The notes beneath the pieces were generated by a model, which was not told the origin of the DNA, did no database searches, and was given only the letters and a program-made list of their open reading frames with translations. Of a DNA stretch of 64,000 bases, positions 1 through 12,042 are shown in pieces. Numbering within the stretch: the stretch's first letter is position 1; each line of letters begins with the position of its first letter. The translations under genes and the position numbers were made by a program. The DNA comes from Sphagnum compactum (lineage: Eukaryota > Bryophyta > Sphagnopsida > Sphagnales), in the NCBI GenBank assembly GCA_965153455.1, contig OZ234498.1:6014001-6078000 (forward strand). Reading direction: 5' to 3'.

Positions 1-779
1 ACTCACAAGATTTTTTGAATATTTTTGACAAGAATTTTTCGAAAGAGCAAAAAAAAATTGAATTTTTGAGATTTTGTGCCTTTAGAAATCATTGGACTAT
101 GGAATTAATTGTAATTATAAATAAATAAATTACATCAACATAGAGGTTTCTAAGTCATTGACCCCTCCATGAGTCACTAAAGGCTAGCTCAATATGGGGT
201 ACCGACCAGTTCTTTGATCAACATTACCCTATTAAAAACCTTTCATAGCTTTTCAAGAGCAATTCAATCCCTCCCACAAAAGAGATAAAATCCTTCTTTG
301 ATGAGCTTTGATAATTTTCAGTTTTTTATGGTTTAGAACTTCTTTTAACAATTATAATCTAATATAATTTTTTTCCCCTTTGTTCAATGTTTATTTCTTT
401 CAATTTGGGAATACACATGGATTTTGTAGAAATGATTATTGTTATGCCAATTGAGTTTCTTTTTGAATTAAATGTTTGGTTGTTTTAAAGGAATCATTAG
501 ACTTGAAAATTGTAAAAAATAAAAGACACACAAGGCAATGGACACTTAAACACATTCATACACTCAAACTCACATAGACACTCAAACTTTTAATTGAAAG
601 TAAACACTTAAACATAAGACTTTCAAAGTAAAACATTCAAGCACATAGACTCACAAACACTAACATTCAAATTAACTTTGACATAGTGGTAGACCTCTAA
701 GGTTCAAACTGAAACATTCAAGCGCATAAACACAATAGGAACAAACTTTCAAACTAAGACATAGTGGCAAAATTTCAAA
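1..779. other. AT-rich intergenic sequence, no gene seen
   Basis: I see no coding region, RNA gene or clear element. From about 530 onward the sequence becomes rich in short CA- and AAAC-type words that grade into the minisatellite that follows. Confidence 0.6.
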
Positions 780-1015
780 CTAAAACTCATACACAATGAC
801 AAATTCAGACATAATGATAGACCTTCAAAATTAGACTCAACACAATGACAAATTCAAACATAATTATAGACCTTCAAAATCAAACTCAACACAATGACAA
901 GTTCAAACATAATGATAGACCTTCAAAATCAAACTCAACACAATGACAAGTTCAAACATAATCACAAACCTTCAAAATCAAACTCAATAATGACAAATTT
1001 AGACACAATGGCAAA
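780..1015. repeat. 49-bp minisatellite, about 4-5 units
   Basis: The word acacaatgac recurs at 791, 840, 889 and 938, a constant 49-base step. Each unit continues with aaattcaaacataat and then agaccttcaaaatc. The last unit decays after about 985, and poorer copies of the same words reach upstream to about 660. It lies just beyond the C-terminal end of the decayed transposase at 1.1-4.3 kb and may have been subterminal in that element. Confidence 0.8.
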
Positions 1016-1139
1016 CCCTTAATGACAGACTTAAACATAATGACAAACCTTTCAACAAGGTCCATTATACACATCAAATATCCTTAAATGTGTAAATGAA
1101 ACCCAATGCCATAATTTCCTTAGCAAAAAAACCACCTAG

Positions 1140-4100
1140 TTTCGGCCAAAAGTTGTCATCATCGAGATGGGACCTTAAACCATTGCCATTAAAGTCCAAT
1201 TCAAGCTTTGCTTGGGTTTTTGCTCTTTCCAATGATCAAAACATTTGTCATATGGGAAGGTGTTCAAAATGTAGAAAGTTTGGGAACACATCCCAACAAT
1301 AATGTGCAAGTGCTCATTAAAGCAATTCTTTAATTTTGATTTCATGAAAGAAAAAGTGGAAAAGATTTGTTCATCCTCCACAAAGCCTAACACTTGTACT
1401 GCTACAATTTTTGTTAATTTGAAAAACTTAGGGAATGACTGTTATAAAATGCGAGAAACCTCCAAAGTGCGCCAAAATCAAGGCTTTAAAATATCAATAT
1501 GGAATGGAGCCTCCATTACAACATTAAAATTAGACTTCATAATGATTTCAAATACATTTGACTATAATTTATGGAGGGACATATCTTAGTTGCTTCTAGG
1601 GGAATATTTGCCTTTGAACTTTTGACAAGTTCCAAATGCAGTTCATAATAATAATGGGATTTTATCAACATCAAATGGTGATTGAAATTTTCCTCAACAT
1701 CAATTTGAAGCCAACACTCAAGATAGTAGGTCCCCATGGCATCCATGAGATGAGATGTTGAAAATCTTGTGGTTAATTCTTGAACCAAAGATTCCGTTAC
1801 AGTTGTAAAATATAACCAAAGATTCAACTGCAATGTTTTAAGTTTATAGTTTAAAAACACAAGTACAAACTAGCAAAGTCCAAATACATAAATACATGCT
1901 CAAAATTCAAACCAAAGCAATCATGGGGGAAATTACAAACCTGAACAAAATGCCTTTACATTCTCCACGAGATTGCCAAAGATGTCTTGAGTCACTTGGA
2001 CCTTCTTGCAATTGACATCTAAATAGGTAGTGTAAAATGTGTAATTTCATGATTCAAAACACAAGTATTCAACCTCCAAGATGTTGAGGTCTAGTGAAAT
2101 TCCCCTCCATTATAAATGCATGACATTGTGATTGCAAAGAACCAAATCCTAAAACTCTTTGAAAGTGTTAAACACATACTTTGTCATTGGATTAGAATAG
2201 TGAAAGTATAGTTGCCCGAAATAAATCTTGATGGTTGCAATATAGTCACACACAAACACATTTTTTTTGTGTGTAAATTTGATTAGAACATGGATTGTTT
2301 GCAACATGTGTAGCAAACAAGAAAGGGAAATTAATAATTTGACATCACAAAACAACTCAAAATCCATTTTGGTAATCATGATAAATGCCACAAGTGGCAT
2401 GTACATGGACATCACCCATTTAGTTGGATTGAACATGTTGAGCCAAAGTGTTTTGATATTTCACAAAATTTTGTTCCTTTTGCTTTCATTATATGTACCA
2501 ATTTCAAAAACTCAAGGGTGTAAGGAAAATAAAGTGAACAACTTTTTACCTTGTCAAAACTATAACAAGTAGATTTTAAATAACAATTAAAGCCATCATA
2601 AAATTTTGAAACACTTAGTGTTTTCATTCGAATGTTTAAAAAAAAAGAGATGTTTTTACATTAATGTGCATTAATTTTCAAATTCCACTTTGTAAAAGTA
2701 GGTTTCAAATAGGTTTTAAAAATACAAGTAGCTTTTGATGTCTACTTTTGAGTGTGGGCTTTTTTGTTTCAAGTAGGTGTCAAGTAGGGTTTAATAAAGA
2801 GAAAAGAGGAAAAAAATTGATGGCTTGTTAAAATAGATGATGATTTTCATATCATAAATTAGTACATATCTATTTGATTAAATTTTTTAATGCAAAAGTA
2901 GGTTTGAACACATGTAAATCCATGAGTTTCAAATATATTTTTCATCTACTTTTGGGAACTATATTTTAAAATACAACAAATGAATGTTACTTGATATATA
3001 TTTTCACGTAATTTGATGCTACTTTTTTGTAATTATAAGTTTAACACATTGTTTAATTGAAGACGTTTACTTTTTTCGTATTTATTATTTTGCTTTGATT
3101 CTCAAATGTGCCTCTTCAGGTTGTGAGAAAAAAGAGTAAAAGGATTGAAACAAGTCTTCTATATGTTTCATAATAATAATTTGAAACAAAGTTTGCATAG
3201 TTTAAGTTATTGCAATGTGCCATGCAATGTATGTTTTCCAAATGGGGAGCATATTTATTTTAATTTGGCAAATGACACCATTGCACACCCCCTAGAAAAC
3301 ATTGACACTATCAGCTTTGAAGGACATCAAATTTCTAGCAACATTTGCATTGAAAACACCCCCATGTTTTTTTAAAGCACCCATGACAACTTTATTTAGA
3401 TTATTTGAACCCCTTTCCCTCAATAACTTGCTCTAAAGAAATTAATATAGGTAGTTGATAGCAATCTGCAACAACATAACAATGGATGAATCCATTGATT
3501 AGTTATCAATTGTGATGACCTCATCAGAGGATAGGGCAAGATATTTTAAACTTGCAATGACCCCTTTCACCTTCTTAATGACTTGATGGTGCGATGGTGC
3601 ATGCATTTAACCATAACCCACCCTGTAAAATCATTCTAATGATTTTTGAGCATCATGGGGACACTCAAAATAAAAAGAAAGGCTTGAAATCCTCAAACTC
3701 CAACATAGGTCAGCTTCATTATAATAGGTGAAGGAAGGCTACAAATTGTTGCTTCTTTTTTCCCCATTCCCTTTAACCCCTCCTTGAATTTGTTCAACAA
3801 TTGATATGCAATTATGTTAAAAGTAAACCACTTGATTCTTTTCATGATTACATTTATTAGTGTCATACCATTCTCCTTTCTTCTTGCCCAAATGAGGCAT
3901 GTTTCAAACAGCCTTTGTTTTTCCAACATGTTTTCAAAAGTGTCAACCTTTGGCCCTAAAAGCACAACCTTGCCCTTCACAAAAGAGCACACCATGCATT
4001 TCACTTGATTAACTTTTTTAGAATTGCTTTTCAACATCTCTACACAAGGGAATTAAGTAGCTCAAGCCTCTTTACATTTGTGTAAGATGTCATAGTTTTT

Positions 4101-4300
4101 CTTTGGTTTCTTTAACAAGGGCCTATTTCCTCTTTCGTCCATAACAACAAATTTTTTTGACAAATTTGGCACATGGGCAACAAAGGTGGGCAATCCATTA
4201 GGGCAAACCAACTTAACAACATGATTGCTATGGGTTGAATTAAAATTAGACGCGATCTTGCTTTCACTAGAACTCATTTCAAAAGATGGGGTGGTCATAA
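1140..4300 (-). pseudogene. decayed hAT-like transposase, copy 1
   Basis: Read on the minus strand from 4300 towards 1140, broken frames line up in order with plant hAT-like transposases of the DUF4371/hATC type. A zinc-finger-like block (VKCMVCSFVKGKVVLLGPK) lies near 4000-3900. A block reading SDEVITIDN lies near 3530. A helical block (LLHMLQTIHVLIKFTHKKN, followed by VFVCDY) lies near 2320-2250. A C-terminal dimerisation block (EDEQIFSTFSFMKSKLKN, followed by TFYILNTFPY) lies near 1380-1250. The same blocks recur in the copies at 17-19 kb and 52-53 kb. Stops and frameshifts are frequent, so this is not functional. The hAT assignment comes from remembered family motifs; terminal repeats and target duplications were not found. 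Confidence 0.65.
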
Positions 4301-4489
4301 TCTGGGAAATATCACCAAAAGAAATGCATCATTAACATTCCGATTGGATTTGAAAAATTGTGGTCGAACATTGTCTACCTTCCACTTTCATATTGGTGCC
4401 ATTGCATTTGTTGCATATCATTAACTTTTCACAAAATGCACATAAAGTTGTCAATGATAAAGTGTTCTCTATTCGGCATTTGCCATTCA

Positions 4490-5060
4490 CCCTCTCAAGA
4501 TCTCGTGAATTAGAACAAGGGGGAAGACCCTTTCAAGCCTTTTCAAGTTGGAACAACATGGAGCACTCAAGATTAGGTTCTCACACTTTTAGAAATCGCA
4601 ACAAGGGGGAGTACCTTCTCATTGTTTTAAGGGTTCACGATTGGAACAACATTGAACATTCGACCAATGTTTAAGGTTTAGGCTATTAGGCTTTCACAAA
4701 TCACAACAAGGGGGAGGACCTTCTAAGTTCTCACTATCTTAAGCTTTCATAGATCAAAACAACACAAGCACTTGACTAGGTTTTTAGGCTCTCACAAATC
4801 GAAATAGGGGAGAGGACCTTTTCATTGTTTCAAGCTCTCATAGATCAGAACAACACAAAACACTCAACCAAGCTTTTAGGCTTTCATGAATCGCAACAAG
4901 GGGGAGGACCTTTTTAGTTTTCACTATCTTAAGCTTTCACATATCAAAACAACACAAAGCATTCGACTAGGCTCTCAAGCTCTCACAAATTGAAACAACA
5001 CATAGCACTCGACCAAGCTTTCAAGCTTTCATAAATCATAACAAGGGAAGGAGTCGAAGA
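4490..5060. repeat. degenerate tandem repeat, ~95-100 bp period
   Basis: The phrase gctttcacaaatc (or gctctcacaaatc, gctttcatgaatc) followed by aacaaggggg recurs near 4687, 4788 and 4879. Related weaker units run from about 4490 to 5060, each with a partner phrase close to agatcaaaacaacaca. It lies upstream of the N-terminal end of the copy 1 transposase remnant, so both ends of that remnant are bordered by tandem repeats. Function unknown. Confidence 0.65.
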
Positions 5061-7137
5061 CCCTCTCAAGCTCTTCATGAATTAGAACAAGACAAAGTTG
5101 ATTATTGAGAGAACCCTCACACTAGGGACTACACAAACTTAGACTCTAGAGTCCAAAGGTGTTTGCCTTGCAAGAAATCACAATAGAAAAACAACAATGC
5201 ACATTGCTAAATCGAAATAACACAAAAGTTCAAGGGTCCAAAATACATACTTGCTTTGATGTCAATTTTCTACCAAACTTTAAACTCCAGAGACTTCCGA
5301 ATCCCAATCCATCAATTAGTGACAAAAAATTTGTGCCCCATTACCTCTGCTCTCAATTACGCACAATGCAAAATTAAAGCTTTAACCTACCACACTGACC
5401 ATCAATGAGGATTCATGATTCCAATTTCAACAATACTTTACAAGCCCTATTTTGTTGGAACTTTAGCTCCTGACACTCATTGGTTGAAGTGGTGAAGGTC
5501 TGCTTGTAGTGAGTGTGGTGAGTGGTGATGGAGTTGAAAGAAGGCTGTGCTGTGTGGGTGAAGAGCCAATTTTGCTCTGGCATGCAGCAATGATACTCGC
5601 AACCAGCCAAATCCTCCAAGTCTCAGAGAGAACCAAGAGTTCCATAAGCTTTTGTTTGCTAAGGTGCATGCACATGGTAAAGACAACATTTGAAAGCTAG
5701 ATCTGATGTAGAAGAACAGGACTATCCAGAGAAGAGATTACACACATCCGTTTAAGTTGATCTACAACTAACACATAATTCTCAAACTCGACCCCAAAGT
5801 TACCATTGTTGTCTAGTACCCCAGGCTTTGCACACTATGAGCACCATCCAAAGCTCAAAGAAATGCTGACCTGTAAATGCCAGATAGACTGGCTCCCACA
5901 AGGTGTAGATTGAGCTAGTCCTCCACACAAAGGGAAGAGAACCAGATGCTGTTGTCCCATGCACCCACATTGGAAAGAGGTTCATACATCATCAAACATC
6001 TTAGACTAATTGATTTGCCACTCTTGAGAGCATCTGATTTCAGGAAAGTCTCAGATCAATTTGGGAAAGATGAAGAAATCTTGAAAGACATTGCTTTGGA
6101 ATCCAGCATTTAACTTCTTGGACAATCTAATCAATATAAGAGTGCATGTTTCTTGAAGAGTTGCACCTGCTCAATCCGTAATCTGTTTATTTGGTTGAGA
6201 CGTGGACCATTGACAGACCTGCTGACAATCTTTAGTGGTGATGTTGTTTAGGCTCATCACAGGGCCCAATTGTTGCCAATGTATTTTGTCCGATCACCTG
6301 TGTTGTTGCAGCTACCTATTTGATAACTTATCAAGCTGGCATGGAGAATCACTGGTGGATTGCAATTTGTTATGATTCTTGCCAAAACATGCAATTCACT
6401 AAAAAGAATTTCAGTCTTGCTCCTGATCAGCTAAGGGATGTCTTCTTCTGGTGAATCGTGAATCGTGCTCTCTATCTTCAAAACACTCCAATTACATATA
6501 CCTTACTATGGTTGCAATATGTTTGAGAATGCTTCTTTTTTGTGGCTATGGATTGAACTTGTTCAGTGTTGTGGTTGCCTGGATTTCTGTGATCTTCATA
6601 TACAATCTCTTGAAAGTTGAGGGGCAAAGTTCACCACCTAATTGCAGGCTTTCCTCCTTCACATTTCCTGCAGACTTGATTGGTTTCTAAAGCTGATTTG
6701 CATCTTCTATCTTGATGGCCACTTTCCACTTCAGGAGGCAAGGCAGCAGCAAGCTGGAGCATGTCAGCTAGGCTTTCTATTCCCCTAATGTGTTCCTATC
6801 TTGCTATGAAGGAAGGTAGTTTGTTTTGTTTTGTCTTGTAGTTATGATATCCACCGAACTCGGATGCTTCAGATCGTCTTCTTGGTATCTTTGGAAAGCT
6901 CTTGACAAGGAGAGGTGCATGGGCTTGGTTCCATGACGTTTGGACTTGTGGTGCAAAAGTTCTTGAATATTGAGTGATTTCTGCTGCTGAAAATTCAAAT
7001 AATTCCAAAAAACCATGTTTTGGAAGGAAAATCAGTTGAGGATGTGGTAACATGTGAGCCAACAGCACAGGCCACACTAGTATTAGTGCATTGAAGAAAT
7101 TCAGGTCCAGCATGAGGGTTTTTTTTTTGCTCCAATT

Positions 7138-7195
7138 TGTGAGGTAGGTGGACTGGCAAATCATCCACAAGAGGAATGAGCCAATTTTTTAAGAT
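7138..7195 (+). repeat. dispersed repeat family R3, partial copy
   Basis: This short copy reads tgtgaggtaggtgg, then tccacaagagga, then gagccaatttt. It matches the longer copies at 9193 and 11447 in order and orientation. Confidence 0.55.
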
Positions 7196-7833
7196 AAATA
7201 AAAAATTGTCTAGCATTTCCTCTTTGTGTCTTCTAACAGGAAAGTAAATCTTGTGAAACAGAATTTGATCTATTGAGCTTTTGAAAAGTTGTGGAGAGCT
7301 TAAGGTTTGTTTCTTCACATAGCAACAGCAGCATAATGAAACAATTTTATGTTTAGTGAGTCAAACAGAAACTCACCTGCAGATGTGTTGTGTAACCTGA
7401 GAGTACCTGTGAGGGAAAGCTATGATGTCACAAATGGCTTTCAAAAGGGTTTCAAGTTGCAAAGCAGCACAGGGAAAAAAAAAATAGAAACCTGACAAAT
7501 GACTTTGTTCCATACACCTATTTGAGTTGTTGTTTTTTGTAGGGGAGGTTCCCATACAAGTGGTTTCTCCTGAGGGAGGTTGCACAATGGTGGTAGCCCG
7601 AGGGCGTTTCTGAACGATGGAGAACACATGAGTATGGGAACCTCCACATACTATAAAAATCTCTTCTTTTTCTTTCCTCCATTCTTTCCTTCTCGTTTTT
7701 TTGAACTTTCCTGAGCTGTCCCTTTTCTCCTTGTGTTTTTAAGTTTTCCTGATCCGTCCCATCAAAACATCTTTCCATGGGAACATGGGAATGTAGAAAT
7801 ATAGCAGGCTCTCCCCCACCGCATACCTCCCCA

Positions 7834-7858
7834 GGGATCTCCTGCTTGGGGAGATCCC
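7834..7858. repeat. perfect 9-bp inverted repeat (hairpin)
   Basis: GGGATCTCC at 7834-7842 and GGAGATCCC at 7850-7858 form a perfect 9-bp stem with a 7-base loop. No T-run follows and no gene is adjacent, so a terminator role is not supported. Confidence 0.6.
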
Positions 7859-8289
7859 TCAAAATACAAGGAGAAATAAAAAGAGAGGTTTTACTACTTG
7901 CAGTACTTCTTCATGGCAAATGCTCTCGTATGAAAAAAACGCAAAGTTAAAGACAAACTTTTGGTCAACACAAAAATTTCACTCCCGCTGAAAGAATGTC
8001 ATGGTTTTAAACTTGCACCTTCCAACAATCTATATAGCAGATGAAAAGCACATGCTTCCTCAGAGAAAGTCCATAAGAGACAGGAAATTTAGTTCACCTG
8101 AGATGTATATACATATTATTATAGTATATTATTATACAACATGTATATAGATTATTTTACACATTTGGGTTCATTGATAAAAAGCCTGGAAATCATGTAA
8201 ATAATTCTCCCAGTTTAAAAGAATTGGGTAGTACAATGCAGTGTTGGACCACTATGAATGATTATATAACCTGGGTATAATATATTGGC

Positions 8290-8525
8290 TATGAGTATTG
8301 GCATTGAAGAACATACCAGACTGGTATGGGAGCTGAGGTCATATCAAGTATATTACCTGCCTTATATCAACACCTGTACCAGGTTTATATGCTTATACCT
8401 GTCATACACCAAGCCAAAATCAGTACCAGATTGGTATAGAAACCCAATACTAGGACCTGACTAGTAGGTTCAAAAGTCAATACCAGTCCAACAATACCAG
8501 TCCAACAACACTGGTTAAGTTTTAC
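8290..8525. repeat. decayed quasi-palindromic 'accag..ctggta' repeat cluster
   Basis: The cluster contains ataccagactggtatg, gtaccagattggtatag, ctgtaccaggttta and two copies of ataccagtccaaca. These are variants of a short word that is close to its own reverse complement. Similar clusters lie at 9590-10050, 13285-13480 and 62620-62870. Confidence 0.55.
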
Positions 8526-9192
8526 TAAGAGCATCTCCAATGGTGCTCAGTATGTGATCCTTCACTTATGTGGGAAATGTTTCTGTAGTGGACTTCACGC
8601 GACCCTAGTCTGTAAGGATAGCAAACTTTGGCCAGTTTCTGGGTGCATCATAATGTCTCCGGTCTTTCTTTACCTGAACGGGCTGAGCCAACAACAAACA
8701 AACAAACTAGTCATCCAAGACTTGGTGGCAAACACAGTAGGTAAAGTCCTCCCCACCCACCCCCACAGCTGCATGCAATTTTTTTTTTCCAAAACAAAGT
8801 CAAGCTAGGAAGCCCTAACTTTGCTGACAAATTGGAGATGCATATATGTGAAGGAAGATCAAACCTGCTGCCTGCTTGCGCAGGAAGATCAAAATCTGTG
8901 TTGAAAATTGGGTTCTGGCCTTTGTTTAGGGTTTTGGAAGGGTTGACTAAAGATTATGCTTTCTGCTGTCAACATGCCTTCCGAATCTTCTTCGGATATG
9001 GCAGTATTAGAAAATGCCTTTCAGAATGCGGGGTACCTATTGGTTAGATTTCTAGAATTATTGTATCTTATTAGTGATGGTAGTGATGGTTGCAGAATAT
9101 TCAACAAATATCATTTCTCTGTGAGCTTATACATTTTGGGTGCAAGGGTGATGTATTTGGTATCAGTGTCCTTTGTTTTTTTCCAAAGTCTC

Positions 9193-9380
9193 GAGGTAAG
9201 TGGGTTGGCAACCATCCAATGAGGGCTTAGCCAAATTTGGTTACGAAGATAGAGAGGAAATCAGAAAGTTTAGGAATCCTGCTACCTACATGTTGGCAAC
9301 AAGCTCGAACCTATTGTCAAATGTCAGGACATTGGTCCATTTTTTCCCAAAAAGAAGCCATTTATACCCATTGGAATTTA
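9193..9380 (+). repeat. dispersed repeat family R3, longer copy
   Basis: The copy reads gaggtaagtgg, catccaatgagggcttagcc, aaatttggttacg, agagaggaaa and gcaacaagctcgaacctat. It aligns along its length with 11447-11620 and its first part with 7138-7195. Confidence 0.55.
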
Positions 9381-9589
9381 GGCTGTAAATTAATTAATGG
9401 GATAATAATGTTATAAAAGCCAGATTTGACTCTTGCTTGTAAAATGGTACCCAGGAAATTTTGCTACAGGAATCTTCACAATTTCTAGATGTTGAAGGTA
9501 AAAATAGCTATATATAAGTTAGTAGAAAAGCCCCTCCTCTTGACCCCTACTGATAATATTTAGAGGAATTGATCAATCATTATGATCCG

Positions 9590-10050
9590 CATTGTCAAGG
9601 GTCATAATAACCAGAATTGGTCGGGTATTGGCTTTTGAGCATACAAGCTAGTTAGTACTAGTACTGGGTTCTTTTTATAATTTCATACTGGCCTAGTATT
9701 GGTATTGAAATTTTCTTAAAACTTTCATACCAACATTGTCCTGGTATTACATAGTTTCTAAAGTTGATTTGCATAGTTTCTAAAGTTGATTTGCGGTTGC
9801 TGTGATATTGAGATCAATATAGCCTTGGTATGAAGTTGATATCACCTCAGGTCCCTACCAGGTGAGTATTGATACAAGGCTAGTATTTACTTCATGTCCC
9901 TACATTGTAAATACTGGTGCGAGCGAGGTTGATATTGCCTCGGGTCATACCACTCAGGTCGGTTCTTTGATACAATGAGGTTCAGTACCGTTCTACATAT
10001 TAGGGTTTCCAGATTGGTACCCACCCAACACTGATCATACCAGCTACTAG
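9590..10050. repeat. second 'accag..ctggta' repeat cluster
   Basis: Words such as ataaccagaattggtcg, catactggcctagtattggt and gattggtacc recur without a fixed period. There is also a direct repeat of the phrase catagtttctaaagttgatt near 9758-9792. No coding signal was seen. Confidence 0.5.
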
Positions 10051-11045
10051 GTATCAAGCTTGTGGATGGATGTTGTTAGTTCTTTTTAGTTGAGGGCTTT
10101 TGAAGTTCTTGAGTATGGAAGTTTTCCAATTGCTGAGGTATGTTTCTTTTGGTCTTACAGCAATGGGTGTAGCCTAAAAGCTTCTTCAAGGTCATGAACA
10201 AGAAGGTCAACTAAAAAAAACCAATGACATGAATCCAATCCAAGAGGCAAACCATTAAATTGGTTCCAGGAGGAAAGGTTAGTAGTTAGTACGAGGCTCA
10301 TTTGTGGAATGAAAGATCATCTCAGTAACTACCTAATACTTAAGGGAAATCAGTCTGCATTCTTTAACACCAGTGACATCAAGTCCCATAAACAGGTTTT
10401 CAAAAAATGCAAGTGCGAAAGAGTGATGAGAGTGATTAACTAACAGAAACCCAGTTTATAACACAGTTGATCAATTATTGCAAATGTTTTTTGAAAATGT
10501 TTACAGTTAAACTTACTATTAAGTGTTGCATTCAAACGCCTGCATTATCAGCTAACTTATAAGTAACACCTCAAGTGAGAAAGGTTTTTTTTGGTTTTCC
10601 CCACACTGACAAAAGAGGAAGAAGAAGAGTACTAGCCTACTACTGTAGTTACAATTCTGTCGTCTCATTGAGCATGCACAATAATGTCCAGACTCCAGAC
10701 ACACACAGCTTATAGTCTGTAAAATGAAGCCACCCCAGAGACTTGAACCCTCTTTATTTGTACTTTACTTCACTTACAAATTTCATCAAGTGAAACTGGC
10801 CTTCGCCTTGATACAAAATCTTGTAACAACTGCAGCTCTCATTTCCTGCATGGCCCTTTGCTTTTAATTCCTGTCTCTATGTGTATTATTCACTTAGTCA
10901 ATGGTGTTGTTAAATGCACTCCCCTTCTCTCTCTCTATTGCATTGCAAATTTGCATTGCTAGGTACTAACTTAATTTGGTCATCAATGTCTTGAGTCTCC
11001 TCCCCTTTTCTAGTCCCAATCCCTTGAATGAGAGAAATCTCTTTG
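10051..11045. other. intergenic sequence, no gene seen
   Basis: No open frame here shows a recognisable motif, and I see no clear repeat. A CT-rich microsatellite-like run lies near 10925. Confidence 0.5.
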
Positions 11046-11047
11046 TT

Positions 11048-11351
11048 GGCCTTGCCTACCAAGGCAAGGATATTGTATTTTAGATTCATTATAGAGTATA
11101 GTAGCTCAAGGGATTTTGGTCCCTAGGAAATTATAATAGGACTATTTTTATATAAGGATTTTTGAAAGATGATATTTTTGGCTTGTGTTGAAACTGGAGA
11201 TTAGTTATAGAGTTATGATATCTTGAAGGATTTTGGTTTCTTTTAGAGGATTTTTTTTGAAGACTATATTTTTGCAACATTGGTGAAATATTTGAGTTTC
11301 CATAATTCTTCTTTTGCATTAAGATACTTTTAAAACGTCAGTGGCAAGGCC
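11048..11351 (-). mobile_element. ~300-bp inverted-repeat element (family M1), copy 1
   Basis: The copy is bounded by GGCCTTGCC at 11048-11056 and GGCAAGGCC at 11343-11351, a perfect 9-bp terminal inverted repeat. It is the reverse complement of the copies at 42430-42730 and 59502-59799, which share most internal phrases, for example aagaagaattatggaaactc and caagccaaaatatcatctt in their orientation. It has no coding capacity. It behaves like a non-autonomous DNA element (MITE-like). Similarity extends some 20 bases beyond one terminus (tgtcacac), so the true boundary is uncertain. Confidence 0.7.
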
Positions 11352-11446
11352 ACGGTGTGACAAACCCCTTGTTCGCTTGTAAAAAATATTGTATAAGAAA
11401 TACAATTAATATATAGTTATAGTGTAACTAGCGTGTTTTCATGTTT

Positions 11447-11620
11447 GTGAGGTAGGTGGGAGGGATTAGGCTAGGGATCGATAGATCCTCCACAAGAGGA
11501 CTTAGCCAAATTTTGCTACATGTCAGAGAGGAAAGTACAAACGTTTTCAGAACCTGACTATATTCTGATGACATGCTAGAACCTATCATCTAAATCTGAT
11601 GATTTCCACAAAGAAAAAAA
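11447..11620 (+). repeat. dispersed repeat family R3, third copy
   Basis: It begins tttgtgaggtaggtggg and continues with tcctccacaagaggacttag, ccaaattttgctac and agagaggaaa. It aligns with the copies at 7138 and 9193. It starts about 95 bases beyond the end of the M1 element. Confidence 0.55.
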
Positions 11621-12022
11621 TCCTCAGAATATGGCAACTTTCTTATGGGTTTGTGAAGTGATTTTGGCTAAATCTTCTTAGGGATGATTGTCATTTTTTC
11701 AACATCTTTGTATGGATGATGGCCACTTAGGCCATGTAAAGAAATTCCAAACAAAACATTGTGGAGGAGGAGGAGGAGGAGGAGGGATCAAAGATGGGTG
11801 AACTGGCACCTACACTGGGGTCCTACCTTCTTGGGTAAACTTCTTAGAGTTAATAATTAACCGAGGAAATGTTAAATTTGAACTCAGAGACCCTGATTTA
11901 GCCTTCTGATGGGATGATGATATCCCTAATGTTTAGAAACAACCCAACACAAATTAGGGTTTTAAGTTTTTACCAGTGTTGGTGGGTCTTCACTTTTACC
12001 ATGGTATCAGGTAGTGTAGATG

Positions 12023-12042
12023 GGGTTTAGGGTTTAGGGTTT
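12023..12042 (+). repeat. interstitial plant telomere-type repeat
   Basis: Nearly three units of GGGTTTA occur in a row. It is too short for a functional telomere and may be a remnant of a repair or insertion event. Confidence 0.7.

Larger units (their letters stand above)
5061..8280. other. gene-poor stretch, nothing recognised
   Basis: Several open frames of 60-124 codons occur on both strands, but none shows a family motif, consistent splice sites or codon bias. The stretch contains a poly-T run near 7120, a short dispersed repeat at 7138 and a small hairpin at 7834, listed separately. It may hold old transposon sequence too decayed to name. Confidence 0.5.

Noticed and set aside
7834-7858. 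Hairpin as a transcription terminator or small RNA gene
   Set aside because: There is no adjacent gene and no T-run, and the stem is too short for a microRNA precursor.
8956-9030. Possible first exon (MLSAVNMPSESSSDMAVLEN...)
   Set aside because: The start context looks plausible, but no following exon or family match was found, and the region continues into a dispersed repeat.
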